DNA from: Nocardioides iriomotensis
GTDB lineage: Bacteria; Actinomycetota; Actinomycetes; Propionibacteriales; Nocardioidaceae
DNA length: 64,000 bases
Direction: 5' to 3'
Assembly: GCF_004168035.1 (NCBI RefSeq)
Contig: NZ_SDPU01000025.1
Span: forward strand, 54,081-118,080
Shown: positions 1 through 9,156 of the stretch, in pieces
Position numbering within the stretch: the first letter of the stretch is position 1
Layout of the letters: each line of letters begins with the position of its first letter
Notes under the pieces: model-generated
The model's input: only the letters and a program-made list of their open reading frames with translations
Told to the model about the DNA's origin: nothing
Databases searched by the model: none
Position numbers and translations under genes: made by a program

Positions 1-722
1 TGATCCAGATGGGCGACGAGGGCCACAACCGCAACCGGGCCGGGACGCTGATGTTCCTGCGCGAGGTGCTGCCCGCACTCGTCGACTCGGGCGCGCCGTC
101 GGACGACGTCGCGGAGGCGGTGCGGTTCGTGGCCGGCAACGACCACTTCTTCCTCAACCTCGTGATGCCCGCGTGCAAGCTGCAGACCCGCGCCGCGGCC
201 GGGATCGACGGGTCGTCCGTGGTGACCGTGATGGCCCGCAACGGCACCGACTTCGGCATCCAGGTGTCCGGCACCGGCGACGCGTGGTTCACGGCGCCGG
301 CCAACACGCCGGAGGGGCTCTACCTCGGGGCCTACGGTCCCGACGACGCCAACCCCGACATCGGCGACTCCGCGATCACCGAGACGGCCGGCATCGGCGG
401 CATGTCGATGGCGACCGCGCCCGCGATCGTCCGGTTCGTCGGCGGCTCGGTGCCCGACGCGCTGGCCACGACGCAGCGGATGTACGGCATCACCGTCGGC
501 GAGAACCCCGCCTTCGGCATCCCGATCCTCGAGTTCCGCGGCGCCCCGACGGGCATCGACGTCACCTCCGTCGTCCGGTCGGGCGTGCTCCCGCAGATCA
601 ACACGGGGATGGCCGGCCGGGTCGCCGGGACGGGCCAGGTCGGCGCCGGCCTGGTCACGCCCCCGATGGCCTGCTTCACCCAGGCCCTCGACGCGCTCGC
701 GGCGCGGGCGCAGCAGCCGTAA
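1..722 (+). CDS. DUF1116 family protein, 3' part (AllG/YlbE/YahG-like)
   Basis: The reading frame is open from the left edge, so the N-terminus lies outside the window; the visible 240 residues end at a TAA. The conserved block QMGDEGHNRN at the very start, followed by glycine-rich segments, matches the C-terminal half of DUF1116 proteins. In E. coli one member (YlbE/AllG) is a subunit of an oxamate carbamoyltransferase in allantoin degradation, but other members are uncharacterised, so the substrate here is unknown. Neighbours upstream cannot be seen. The stop is followed almost at once by a 74-bp repeat copy. Family assignment is fairly sure; function is not. Confidence 0.75.
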   Translation, partial: IQMGDEGHNRNRAGTLMFLREVLPALVDSGAPSDDVAEAVRFVAGNDHFFLNLVMPACKLQTRAAAGIDGSSVVTVMARNGTDFGIQVSGTGDAWFTAPANTPEGLYLGAYGPDDANPDIGDSAITETAGIGGMSMATAPAIVRFVGGSVPDALATTQRMYGITVGENPAFGIPILEFRGAPTGIDVTSVVRSGVLPQINTGMAGRVAGTGQVGAGLVTPPMACFTQALDALAARAQQP

Positions 723-737
723 CGCGAGGTGGCAAAG

Positions 738-811
738 CAGCTGTAACGCGGGGTTATGGACGCTTCACAAGGCGCATGCCGCTTGGGATGCGTCCGTATT
801 CCTAGGGAAGT
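738..811 (+). repeat. 74-bp palindromic dispersed repeat, copy A
   Basis: This begins CAGCTGTAACGCGGGG and contains TATGGACGCTTC followed about 20 nt later by a decayed reverse complement (GATGCGTCCGTA), so its hairpin has mismatches that copies B and C lack. It aligns over its whole length with the reverse complement of copy B (1308-1381) and with copy C (17155-17226). A partial duplication of its first bases (CGTAACGCGAGGT) lies just upstream at about 718-730. No protein is encoded. It could act as a terminator for the DUF1116 gene. Confidence 0.8.
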
Positions 812-820
812 TGCGGCTCG

Positions 821-1255
821 TCAGTCCAGCCACCACGCGTAGAGCGCGCCGCCGACCGGCGACAGCCCGAGGCCCAGCATGGCCGCTGCGCTCGTCGCAC
901 CGACGATCCAGAGCGTCTTGCGCGCCGCCCCCGAGGTCCGCCACTCGGCGACCAGCCCGTGCAGGCTCGCGAACACGCCCAGGGCGGCGATGACCGCCCC
1001 GAACATCACCGTGAGCATGCCGCCCAGGTCGAAGAACCTGGCCAGGCCCGGCTCGTTGCGCGGCCAGAGGTCCTTGGGGTCGTGCAGACCGGACGCGACC
1101 TCCGACAGCGGCAGCCGGTCGAGGTCGTTGACGTAGTACGGCACCAGCAGGAACACCACGAAGCCGATCAGCGGCAGCACGCCCGCGGCCAGCGCGAGCC
1201 ACGGCGGCACGGTGCGCGGGGGCTCGCGCAGCGCGGTCGCCTGGCTCGTCGGCAT
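821..1255 (-). CDS. small multi-pass membrane protein, unknown
   Basis: A 144-residue protein starting at ATG 1255 (MPTSQATALREPPRTV). It has about three hydrophobic segments: roughly residues 18-38 (LALAAGVLPLIGFVVFLLV), 77-98 (GGMLTVMFGAVIAALGVFAS) and 115-140. The longer open frame to 1363 only translates the repeat copy B and was not used. No domain is recognised and no function is proposed. It stands alone on the minus strand and is bracketed by two inverted repeat copies whose identical ends face outwards, so it may have been carried with them. Confidence 0.65.
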   Translation of the reverse strand: MPTSQATALREPPRTVPPWLALAAGVLPLIGFVVFLLVPYYVNDLDRLPLSEVASGLHDPKDLWPRNEPGLARFFDLGGMLTVMFGAVIAALGVFASLHGLVAEWRTSGAARKTLWIVGATSAAAMLGLGLSPVGGALYAWWLD

Positions 1256-1307
1256 GCGCTCAGTGTGCGTGTGCCGCGGCCCGCCGTACAGCCTCCGCCC
1301 CGGGACC

Positions 1308-1381
1308 ACTTCCCCAGGCGTATGGACGCTTCCCCAGCGGCATACGCCCTGTGAAGCGTCCATAACCCCGCGTTACAGCTG
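1308..1381 (-). repeat. 74-bp palindromic dispersed repeat, copy B
   Basis: On the minus strand this reads CAGCTGTAACGCGGGG then a perfect 12-bp inverted repeat TATGGACGCTTC / GAAGCGTCCATA around a 20-nt loop that holds a smaller GGC/GCC stem. It is inverted relative to copy A. The element sits inside a second inverted repeat, CCGGGACCA on its left and TGGTCCCGG on its right, as though it had entered the loop of an older hairpin. Confidence 0.85.
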
Positions 1382-1394
1382 GTCCCGGCCGCTC

Positions 1395-1880
1395 TCAGTC
1401 GTCGCGCTCGGTCCGGGTCAGCACCTCGACCAGCCCGCGCAGCTCCCGGACCTGCCGGGTGGCGCGGGCGCCGTCGGACGACTGGATGCCGAGGGTCTGG
1501 GCGGTGGTGCCGTCGGCGAGGTCGAGCGTCGCCCAGGGGCTGCCGGGGCGCATCGAGACCCGGACGACCTCGTTCCACTCCAGCGAGCGGGAGCGGTAGC
1601 CGTTCACGATCCGCAGGCCCTCGGCCCTCGCCTCGACGCGGCTGCGGGCCAGCCCCCAGCCGAGCGCGAGGAAGCCGAGTCCGAGCACGATGATCGTGCC
1701 GCGCTGGAACGTCGTGAACTTCGCCTGGATCTCCGGCGGGAACGTGAACCACACGACCGCGGCGACCAGGACCAGGAGGCCGCCGAAGACGAACACCGCT
1801 ATCCGGACGCCGAGCGGTCGGAACGTGTGCGGCAGGCGCACGGGCAGCGCCGGCCCCGTCGACTCAGAGTCGTGCGGCAT
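1395..1880 (-). CDS. PH domain-containing membrane protein
   Basis: A 161-residue protein with two hydrophobic segments (about residues 25-46 and 61-77) followed by a soluble part with the pattern LRIVNGYRSRSLEWNEVVRV, typical of the bacterial PH-like domain found in many actinobacterial membrane proteins. It overlaps the 3' end of hisG by 17 bp and so is probably the last gene of a hisE-hisG transcript. A PH fold suggests a scaffold role at the membrane, but no ligand or partner is known. Start is the ATG at 1880. Confidence 0.75.
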   Translation of the reverse strand: MPHDSESTGPALPVRLPHTFRPLGVRIAVFVFGGLLVLVAAVVWFTFPPEIQAKFTTFQRGTIIVLGLGFLALGWGLARSRVEARAEGLRIVNGYRSRSLEWNEVVRVSMRPGSPWATLDLADGTTAQTLGIQSSDGARATRQVRELRGLVEVLTRTERDD

Positions 1881-2733
1881 GGATGTCCGTGGACAGGATG
1901 CCCCGCGCGCCGAGGTCGTACAGCTCGTCCATCACCCGGTGGGCGGTGTCGCGGCGCACCATGGAGCGCACGGCGACCCACCCTTCCCGATGAAGCGGCG
2001 ACACGGTCGGGCTCTCGATGCCGGGCGTCAGGGCAACGGCCCGCTCGACGTGCTCGACGGGGATGTCGTAGTCCATCATCACGTACGACCGGGCCACGAG
2101 GACGCCCTCGAGGCGGCGCCGGAACACCTCGAAGCCCGTCGGTACGGCGGAGCCGGCGCGCGTGACGAGCACGGCCTCAGACTCCAGGATCGTCTCGCCG
2201 AACACCTCGAGCCCGGCCTGCCGCAGCGTGCTGCCGGTCTCGACGACGTCGGCGATCACGTCGGCGACGCCGAGCTGGACCGACGTCTCGACCGCGCCGT
2301 CGAGCCGGGTGACGGTCGCGTCGATGCCGCGCTCCTCGAGGTAGCGCCGCACCACCCCGTCGTACGACGTGGCGATGCGCGTGCCCGCGAGGCCGTCGAG
2401 GTCACGGACGGTGCCGGCCGGGGCGGCGAAGCGGAAGCGCGAGCGGCCGAAGCCGAGCGGCAGCACCTCCTCGGCCTTCGCGCCGCTGTCGAGCAGCAGG
2501 TCGCGGCCGGTGATGCCGACGTCGAGCGTGCCCTCCCCGACGTACAGCGCGATGTCGCGCGGCCGCAGGTAGAAGAACTCGACCGCGTTGTCGGTGTCGG
2601 TGAGCGTGAGCTGCTTGCTGTCGGTGCGCTGCTTGTAGCCGGCCTCGCGCAGCATGTCGGAGGCGGACTGCGAGAGCGAGCCCTTGTTGGGGATCGCGAT
2701 GCGGAGGGTGTCGCCTCCGTTGGTGATGCTCAT
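1864..2733 (-). CDS. hisG: ATP phosphoribosyltransferase, long form
   Basis: This catalyses the first step of histidine synthesis, joining ATP and PRPP to give phosphoribosyl-ATP. The 289-residue length is that of the long, self-contained form with a C-terminal ACT-like domain that binds histidine for feedback inhibition. The N-terminus LRIAIPNKGSL and the segment DVGITGRDLL are family signatures, and the last 75 residues (GIESPTVSPLH onward) form the regulatory domain. It lies 19 bp downstream of hisE, the second enzyme, in the same direction. Start ATG 2733. Confidence 0.96.
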   Translation of the reverse strand: MSITNGGDTLRIAIPNKGSLSQSASDMLREAGYKQRTDSKQLTLTDTDNAVEFFYLRPRDIALYVGEGTLDVGITGRDLLLDSGAKAEEVLPLGFGRSRFRFAAPAGTVRDLDGLAGTRIATSYDGVVRRYLEERGIDATVTRLDGAVETSVQLGVADVIADVVETGSTLRQAGLEVFGETILESEAVLVTRAGSAVPTGFEVFRRRLEGVLVARSYVMMDYDIPVEHVERAVALTPGIESPTVSPLHREGWVAVRSMVRRDTAHRVMDELYDLGARGILSTDIHAARL

Positions 2734-2752
2734 GGGGTGTGGGTCCTCGGGA

Positions 2753-3016
2753 TCAGAGGTGGGCGTAGACGTCGTCGAGCGACAAGCCGCTGGCCAGCAT
2801 CAGCACCTGCGCGTGGTAGAGCAGCTGGCTGATCTCCTCGGCCGCGCGCTCCTTGCCCTCGTGCTCGGCGGCCATCCACGACTCGGCGGCCTCCTCGACC
2901 AGCTTCTTGCCGATGGCATGGACGCCGGCGTCGAGCGCGGCGACCGTGCCGCTGCCCTCCGGTCGCGTCTGTGCCTTCTCGGAGAGCTCGGTCCAGAGCT
3001 CGTCGAACGTCTTCAC
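2753..3016 (-). CDS. hisE: phosphoribosyl-ATP pyrophosphatase
   Basis: An 87-residue MazG-fold enzyme that hydrolyses PR-ATP to PR-AMP, the second histidine step. The metal-binding helices are visible: [10 protein letters not shown] and the following [13 protein letters not shown]. It is a free-standing HisE rather than a HisIE fusion. The GTG start at 3016 lies 7 nt after a TAGGGT -10 box, so the hisE-hisG mRNA probably has no leader. Downstream is hisG. Confidence 0.95.
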   Translation of the reverse strand: MKTFDELWTELSEKAQTRPEGSGTVAALDAGVHAIGKKLVEEAAESWMAAEHEGKERAAEEISQLLYHAQVLMLASGLSLDDVYAHL

Positions 3017-3023
3017 GGCATGA

Positions 3024-3029
3024 ACCCTA
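3024..3029 (-). promoter_or_regulatory. -10 box of hisE-hisG (leaderless start)
   Basis: TAGGGT on the minus strand is separated from the hisE GTG by seven bases (TCATGCC). This is the spacing of leaderless actinobacterial transcripts, where the start codon is at or next to the first transcribed base. There is no Shine-Dalgarno sequence between them. Confidence 0.6.
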
Positions 3030-3047
3030 CGGCCACGGTCCGTTGGG

Positions 3048-3520
3048 CTAGCTCCGGACGTCCCGGAGCGTGGTCGCGGTCACCAGGGCGGCCGACGTGG
3101 CCTCGTAGCCCTTGTCCTCCGAGGACCCCTCGAGGCCGGCCCGGTCGAGCGCCTGCTGCTCGTCGTCGCACGTGAGCACGCCGAAGCCGACGGGGATGCC
3201 GGTGTCGAGGGTGACCCGGGTGAGCCCGTCGGTCGCGGCCTGGCAGACGTAGTCGAAGTGTGGGGTGCCGCCCCGGATGACCACGCCGAGCGCGACGACG
3301 GCGTCGTAGCCGCGCTCGGCCAGCGCCTTGGCGACGACGGGCAGCTCGAACGACCCGGGGACGCGCACGACCTCGGGTGCTTCGACCTCGTAGGCGTCGA
3401 GGGCGCGCTGCGCGCCGGCGAGGAGGCCGTCCATCACCTGCGTGTGCCAGCTCGACGCGACGACGGCGACGCGCAGGTCGCTGCAGTCGAAGGGCTGGTC
3501 GGTGGGGGCGCCGTGGCCGC

Positions 3521-3524
<4 letters not shown>
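3048..3524 (-). CDS. ribH: 6,7-dimethyl-8-ribityllumazine synthase
   Basis: A 158-residue protein that condenses the ribityl pyrimidine with dihydroxybutanone phosphate, the next-to-last step to riboflavin; family members form 5- or 60-mers. Signatures are [10 protein letters not shown] and [15 protein letters not shown], which includes the catalytic histidine. ATG 3524 overlaps the ribBA stop (ATGA), so ribH is translationally coupled and is the last gene of the riboswitch-controlled rib operon. Confidence 0.96.
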
Positions 3525-4755
<1,231 letters not shown>

Positions 4756-4759
<4 letters not shown>

Positions 4760-5448
4760 GCCACGGTCTCCACGGTCGGCTCGTCGGGCTTCGGTACGGC
4801 GGCTGCGCGCGACGCCTTGAGCCAGACCACGAAGCCGAGGATGACGAACCCGCCGTACACGAGGTACATCGCCGCGGTCGGGTAGTAGCCGGCCTGCACC
4901 AGCGTGGTCACGCCGACCACGTCGACGAGGATCCAGACCAGCCAGAACTCCACCCAGCCGCGTGCCATGCCGTAGGTCGCGAGCATCGAGCCGGCCAGGA
5001 TCCAGGCCTCGGTCGTCGGGCCCCAGGAGCCGATCCGGGTCAGCACGGCGTACGCGACGGCGTAGCCGACGACGCCGAGGCCGACGAGGAGCAGCCGCTC
5101 CCGGCCGGTCGCCCAGCGGGGCGTGATGGCGCGGCCGTCGGCCGAGCCGCCCTGGCGGCGCAGCTGCGACCAGCGCCACCAGCCGTAGATCGACACGGCG
5201 GCGAAGAACACCTGGCGGCCGGCCTGTCCCCACAGCGGCTCGGTGACGGCGCCGCTCAGCTCACCGGTGGCGAAGACGGTGAACAGCAGGACGTTGCCGA
5301 CGAGACCGACCGGCCACGCCCAGACGACCCGGCGCATGCCGAGGACGGCGCTGGCGAGGCCGAACAGGTTGCCGACGACCTCGGGGACGCGCAGCTCGCC
5401 CCCGGGCACCGCGAAGGTGCCGTGGATCAGCCACTCGATGATGCTCAT
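4756..5448 (-). CDS. ribM: PnuC-family transporter, probable riboflavin importer RibM
   Basis: A 230-residue hydrophobic protein with six to seven predicted helices and the PnuC-like segments [15 protein letters not shown] and YGWWRWSQ. PnuC proteins generally move nicotinamide riboside; members encoded inside FMN-riboswitch rib operons of actinobacteria (RibM, formerly PnuX, known from Corynebacterium and Streptomyces) carry riboflavin. Its place between ribE and ribBA, with overlaps on both sides, is the main reason for the riboflavin call; sequence alone does not exclude nicotinamide riboside. Confidence 0.8.
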
Positions 5449-6065
5449 GCGTTCTCCTGGGGGTCCTGGGGGGACTGTCGGTGCTCGAGCAGGCGCTCGA
5501 CGTACTTGGCGATCACGTCGACCTCGAGGTTGACGGGGTCGCCGGGCTGCTTGAAGCCGAGGGTGGTGCGGGCCAGCGTCTCGGGGATGAGGCTGACGGT
5601 GAACGAGGCGTCGTGGACGTCGACGACCGTGAGCGAGATGCCGTCGACGGTGATCGAGCCCTTCGGCACGAGGTAGCGGGCCAGGTCGGCGGGCAGCTCG
5701 ACCTCGACGACCTCCCAGTGCTCGCTGGGGGTACGGCGCAGCACGGTGCCCGTGCCGTCGACGTGCCCCTGGACGACGTGTCCGCCGAGCCGGGTGGTGG
5801 GCGTGACGGCGCGCTCGAGGTTGACCTTCGACCCGATGTCGAGGACGCCGAGCGAGGTCTTGCTGAGGGTCTCGTGCATGACGTCGGCGGTGAACGTCTC
5901 GCCGTCCCGCTGTGCGACGGTGAGGCAGCAGCCGTTGACGGCGATCGAGTCGCCGAGCGAGGCGTCGGTGGTGACGAACGCGCCGCGCACGGTGAGCCGG
6001 ATCGCGTCGTCCTGCTGCTCGATCCCCTCGACGACGCCGAGCTCCTCGACGATCCCGGTGAACAT
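5445..6065 (-). CDS. ribE: riboflavin synthase, alpha subunit
   Basis: A 206-residue enzyme that converts two lumazine molecules into riboflavin and the pyrimidine precursor. It shows the internal duplication of the family: MFTGIVEELG and NGCCLTV in the first lumazine-binding repeat, then GGHVVQGHVDGTG and the matching KGSITVDGISLTV in the second. The ATG at 6065 shares one base with the ribD stop, and its own stop overlaps ribM. Confidence 0.96.
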   Translation of the reverse strand: MFTGIVEELGVVEGIEQQDDAIRLTVRGAFVTTDASLGDSIAVNGCCLTVAQRDGETFTADVMHETLSKTSLGVLDIGSKVNLERAVTPTTRLGGHVVQGHVDGTGTVLRRTPSEHWEVVEVELPADLARYLVPKGSITVDGISLTVVDVHDASFTVSLIPETLARTTLGFKQPGDPVNLEVDVIAKYVERLLEHRQSPQDPQENA

Positions 6066-7141
6066 CAGTCGTTGTCTTCCTTCCGGTCCTGCGGCGTCAT
6101 GGTGAGCCGGACGTTGGTCTCCTCGCCCTCGCCGAGCACGGTCACGTCGGTGACGGCGAGGTGCCAGGCGTCGGCGATCGTCGTGACCCCGAGGTCGCCG
6201 ACGGCCGAGCGGCCGGTGCCCAGCAGCATCGGGGCGACGTAGGCGACGACCTCGTCGACCAGCCCGGCCCGGAGGAACGCCGCGGCCAGGGTGGGGCCGC
6301 CCTCCAGGAACACGTGCTGCCGGTCGCGCGCGAACAGCGCGCCCAGCGCCTCGTGCGGGTCGCGGGTGCGGAGATGGACGAAGTCGGCGGCGTCGTCGCG
6401 GACCCGTCGGTCGGCGGGCACGTCGCGCAGCCCCATCACCGCGCGGAGCAGCTGGCGCTCGCGCGGGAGGTTCTCGTCGGCCTCGTCCCTGACGGTGAGC
6501 TGCGGGTCGTCGACGAGCACGGTCTCGGTGCCGACCAGGATCGTGTCGCACCGGGCGCGCAGCCGGTGCGTGTCGATCCGCGCCGGCCGTGACGACACCC
6601 AGCGCGACGTACCGTCGGCGGCGGCGCTGCGACCGTCGAGCGTGGTGGCGAACTTCCAGGTCACGAAGGGGCGGCCGTGCTCGACGGCGAAGGTCCACTC
6701 GCGGTTGACCGCGCGCGCCTCGTCGGCGAGGAGCCCGCCGACCACCTCGACGCCGGCGCGCCGCAGTGTCGCGGCGCCGCCCTCGGCGACCGGGTTGGTG
6801 TCTGCCTGGGCGTACACCACCCGCGCGACCCCGGCCGCGACCAGCGCCTCGGCGCAGGGTCCGGTGCGGCCGGTGTGGTTGCACGGCTCGAGCGTCACGA
6901 CGGCGGTGGCGCCACGGGCGCGGTCCCCGGCGCGAGCGAGCGCGTCGACCTCGGCGTGCGGCGAGCCCGCGCCACGATGGAAGCCCTCGGCCAGCGTCGT
7001 CCCCATCGGCGACAGCAGCACGCAGCCGACGCGCGGGTTCGGCCCGAGCGGGACGCCGGGCGAGGTGGCCAGCGCGAGCGCACGCGTCATCGCGGCCTGC
7101 TCGGCGGGGCTGGTGCCCGGCCCGCTCCCGGTGCTCAACAT
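6065..7141 (-). CDS. ribD: bifunctional diaminohydroxyphosphoribosylaminopyrimidine deaminase / reductase
   Basis: First gene of the rib operon; the 358-residue protein does the second and third steps of the pathway. The N-terminal deaminase has the zinc motifs HAEVDAL and PCNHTGRTGPC; the C-terminal NADPH reductase begins near WKFATTLDGR. The open frame runs up to 7333, but that part is the riboswitch; ATG 7141 is preceded by GAGAGGTCAG, a fair ribosome-binding site, and lies just after a small hairpin. Confidence 0.95.
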   Translation of the reverse strand: MLSTGSGPGTSPAEQAAMTRALALATSPGVPLGPNPRVGCVLLSPMGTTLAEGFHRGAGSPHAEVDALARAGDRARGATAVVTLEPCNHTGRTGPCAEALVAAGVARVVYAQADTNPVAEGGAATLRRAGVEVVGGLLADEARAVNREWTFAVEHGRPFVTWKFATTLDGRSAAADGTSRWVSSRPARIDTHRLRARCDTILVGTETVLVDDPQLTVRDEADENLPRERQLLRAVMGLRDVPADRRVRDDAADFVHLRTRDPHEALGALFARDRQHVFLEGGPTLAAAFLRAGLVDEVVAYVAPMLLGTGRSAVGDLGVTTIADAWHLAVTDVTVLGEGEETNVRLTMTPQDRKEDND

Positions 7142-7151
7142 CTGACCTCTC

Positions 7152-7168
7152 GTCGCGTCTCGCGCGAC
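7152..7168 (-). promoter_or_regulatory. hairpin beside the ribD ribosome-binding site
   Basis: On the minus strand GTCGCG-CGAGA-CGCGAC forms a 6-bp hairpin that ends directly before the GAGAGG Shine-Dalgarno of ribD. It sits in the expression platform of the FMN riboswitch and could help hide or expose the site; no U-rich terminator is evident between aptamer and gene, which fits control of translation rather than transcription. The switch mechanism is inferred. Confidence 0.45.
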
Positions 7169-7248
7169 CGGGTCGGCACTGCAGGGAAGACAGGGGCGGC
7201 ACCGCAGGCGGACCGGGGAACGGTCGTCGTGCGGAACCGGCCGCGTGC

Positions 7249-7366
7249 GCTTCCCATCCGGACTCTCACCGTCGGTCCAGGAGTTCCACCTGGTCAACCG
7301 GCTGCTGGCTGCAGCCGGGTCGCGGACTTTCACCGCCGGCTCGGAATTTCACCGACCCCAGAGCAC
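7249..7366 (-). ncRNA. FMN riboswitch (RFN element)
   Basis: The minus strand shows the conserved RFN pieces in order: GGGTCGGTGAAATTCC, ACCGGCGGTGAAAGTCCGCGACCC written in parts as CCGGCGGT and AAAGTCCGCGACCC, then CCAGGTGGAACTCCTGGACC, GACGGTGAGAGTCCGGAT and the closing GGGAAG. It binds FMN and lowers expression of the downstream rib operon. The gap 7142-7512 is otherwise the platform (with the hairpin at 7152-7168) and the divergent promoter region of the plus-strand gene at 7513. Confidence 0.97.
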
Positions 7367-7512
7367 GCGAGCTGTTCACTCGTCGGCGACCAGCCTGCCA
7401 CACCCCGAGGGACGAGCGCTGTGAGGTCCACCACCCGAGGTGGTCGTCACCGCCTATGCTGCGATGACCAGCTCGGCCACTCGGGAGGCCCACCACCGTG
7501 GGGGGACCCGGT

Positions 7513-9156
7513 ATGGCCCGACCGACCATCGTCACCGTGGACGACGACCCGCAGGTGTCGTCCGCGATCACGCGCGACCTGCTGACGAGGTACGGCCAGG
7601 ACTACCGGGTCGTGCGCACCACCTCGGGGCCTGAGGCCCTCGACGTGCTGGCCCAGCTCGCGCTCCGCGACGACCCGGTCGCGCTGATCCTGACCGACCA
7701 GCGGATGCCGGAGATGACCGGCACGGAGATGCTCGAGCAGGCGTCGACGCACGCGCCGCAGGCGAAGAAGGTCCTGCTCACGGCGTACGCCGACACCGAG
7801 GTCGCGATCACCGCGATCAACGAGATCGGGCTCGACCACTACCTGATGAAGCCCTGGGACCCGCCCGACGAGCGGCTCTACCCGGTCGTCGACGACCTGC
7901 TCGGCGACTGGCAGCGCGAGCACCCCGACCACACCGGCGACCTTCGGGTCGTGGGGCACCGGTGGTCCGAGCGCAGCCACGAGCTCAAGACGTTCCTGGC
8001 GCGCAACCACGTGCCCTACGTCTGGTACGACGTGGAGCGGGACGACGAGGGCGCCCGGCTCGCGGGTCTGGCCGGGGCCGGTCCGGACGAGCTGCCGCTG
8101 GTGCTGATGCCGTCGGGCAGCACGCTGCGCTCCCCCACCACCCTCGACCTGGCGGGCGCGCTGGGCCTGAACACGGCGGCCCAGCAGCCGCTCTACGACG
8201 TGTGCATCGTCGGCGGCGGGCCGGCCGGGCTGGCCGCGGCCGTCTACGCGGCGTCGGAGGGGCTCAGCACCGTCGTGGTGGAGCGCGAGGCGCCCGGCGG
8301 CCAGGCAGGGCAGAGCGCCGCGATCGAGAACTACCTCGGGTTCCCGCGCGGCCTGAGCGGCTCCGACCTGGCCCAGCGGGCGCTCGCCCAGGTGCGCCGC
8401 TTCGGCGCCGAGCTCGTCGTCGCCCGCGACGTGGTGGCGCTCGAGGAGCGGGGCCCGGTGCGGGCGGTGGTGCTCGACGGCCAGAGCGTCGTGGAGGCTC
8501 GCACGGTGATCGTGGCGACCGGCGTGTCCTACCGGCGGCTGCCGGCCGGCGGAACCGACGCGCTGACCGGCCGGGGCGTCTACTACGGCGCCAGCGCCTC
8601 GGAGGCGGCGCAGTGCCAGGACGACGTCGTGTACGTCGTCGGAGCGGCCAACTCGGCCGGCCAGGCGGTGCTGAACTTCGCCAAGTACGCCAAGCGGGTC
8701 GTTCTGCTGGTCCGCGGCGCTTCGCTGGAGGCGTCGATGTCGCGGTACCTCGTCGACCGGATCGAGGCGCACCCGGGCATCGACGTGCGGCTGCGGACTC
8801 AGGTCACCGAGTGCCGCGGCGACGGCCACCTCGAGTCGCTCGTGCTGCGCGACGAGGCGGCCGGGCTCGAGGAGCAGGTCGACACCGACTGGCTGTTCGT
8901 GTTCATCGGCGCGGCTCCGCGCACCGACTGGCTCGACGCGACGGTCGCCCGGGACGGCAACGGGTTCGTCGTGACCGGGCCCGACCTGGCCGCCGCCTGG
9001 CCGCTCCCCCGGGCGCCGTACGCCCTGGAGACGAGCCTGCCCGGCGTGTTCGCCGCGGGCGACGTGCGGCTCGACTCGATGAAGCGCGTGGCCTCGGCCG
9101 TCGGGGAGGGCGCGATGGCCGTGCACCTGGTCCACCGCTACCTGGCGACGGTCTGA
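7513..9156 (+). CDS. response-regulator receiver / glutaredoxin-like / thioredoxin-reductase-like fusion
   Basis: A 547-residue protein. Residues 1-120 are a receiver domain with acidic pocket D10-D12, phospho-acceptor D62 (ILTDQRMPE), T90 and K113. Residues about 143-220 resemble a glutaredoxin fold but have WSERS where the CxxC should be. Residues 228-547 are an FAD/NAD(P) oxidoreductase of the thioredoxin reductase type (GGGPAG at 234-239, VVGAANSAGQA, FAAGDVR), again without the CxxC: GASASEAAQC replaces it. It is therefore unlikely to reduce thioredoxin and may be a flavin-based signalling output. ATG 7513 was chosen over GTG 7498 because GGGGGA precedes it. It overlaps the kinase gene by one base. 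Confidence 0.88.
   Translation: MARPTIVTVDDDPQVSSAITRDLLTRYGQDYRVVRTTSGPEALDVLAQLALRDDPVALILTDQRMPEMTGTEMLEQASTHAPQAKKVLLTAYADTEVAITAINEIGLDHYLMKPWDPPDERLYPVVDDLLGDWQREHPDHTGDLRVVGHRWSERSHELKTFLARNHVPYVWYDVERDDEGARLAGLAGAGPDELPLVLMPSGSTLRSPTTLDLAGALGLNTAAQQPLYDVCIVGGGPAGLAAAVYAASEGLSTVVVEREAPGGQAGQSAAIENYLGFPRGLSGSDLAQRALAQVRRFGAELVVARDVVALEERGPVRAVVLDGQSVVEARTVIVATGVSYRRLPAGGTDALTGRGVYYGASASEAAQCQDDVVYVVGAANSAGQAVLNFAKYAKRVVLLVRGASLEASMSRYLVDRIEAHPGIDVRLRTQVTECRGDGHLESLVLRDEAAGLEEQVDTDWLFVFIGAAPRTDWLDATVARDGNGFVVTGPDLAAAWPLPRAPYALETSLPGVFAAGDVRLDSMKRVASAVGEGAMAVHLVHRYLATV

Noticed and set aside
1256..1363. Longer start (MDASQGVCRWG) for the 821-1255 membrane protein
   Set aside because: The extra 36 residues are a reading of repeat copy B; the same peptide-like string appears at copy C, so it is repeat-derived.
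7142..7333. RibD start at 7333
   Set aside because: The region is the FMN riboswitch and its platform; ATG 7141 gives the normal RibD N-terminus.
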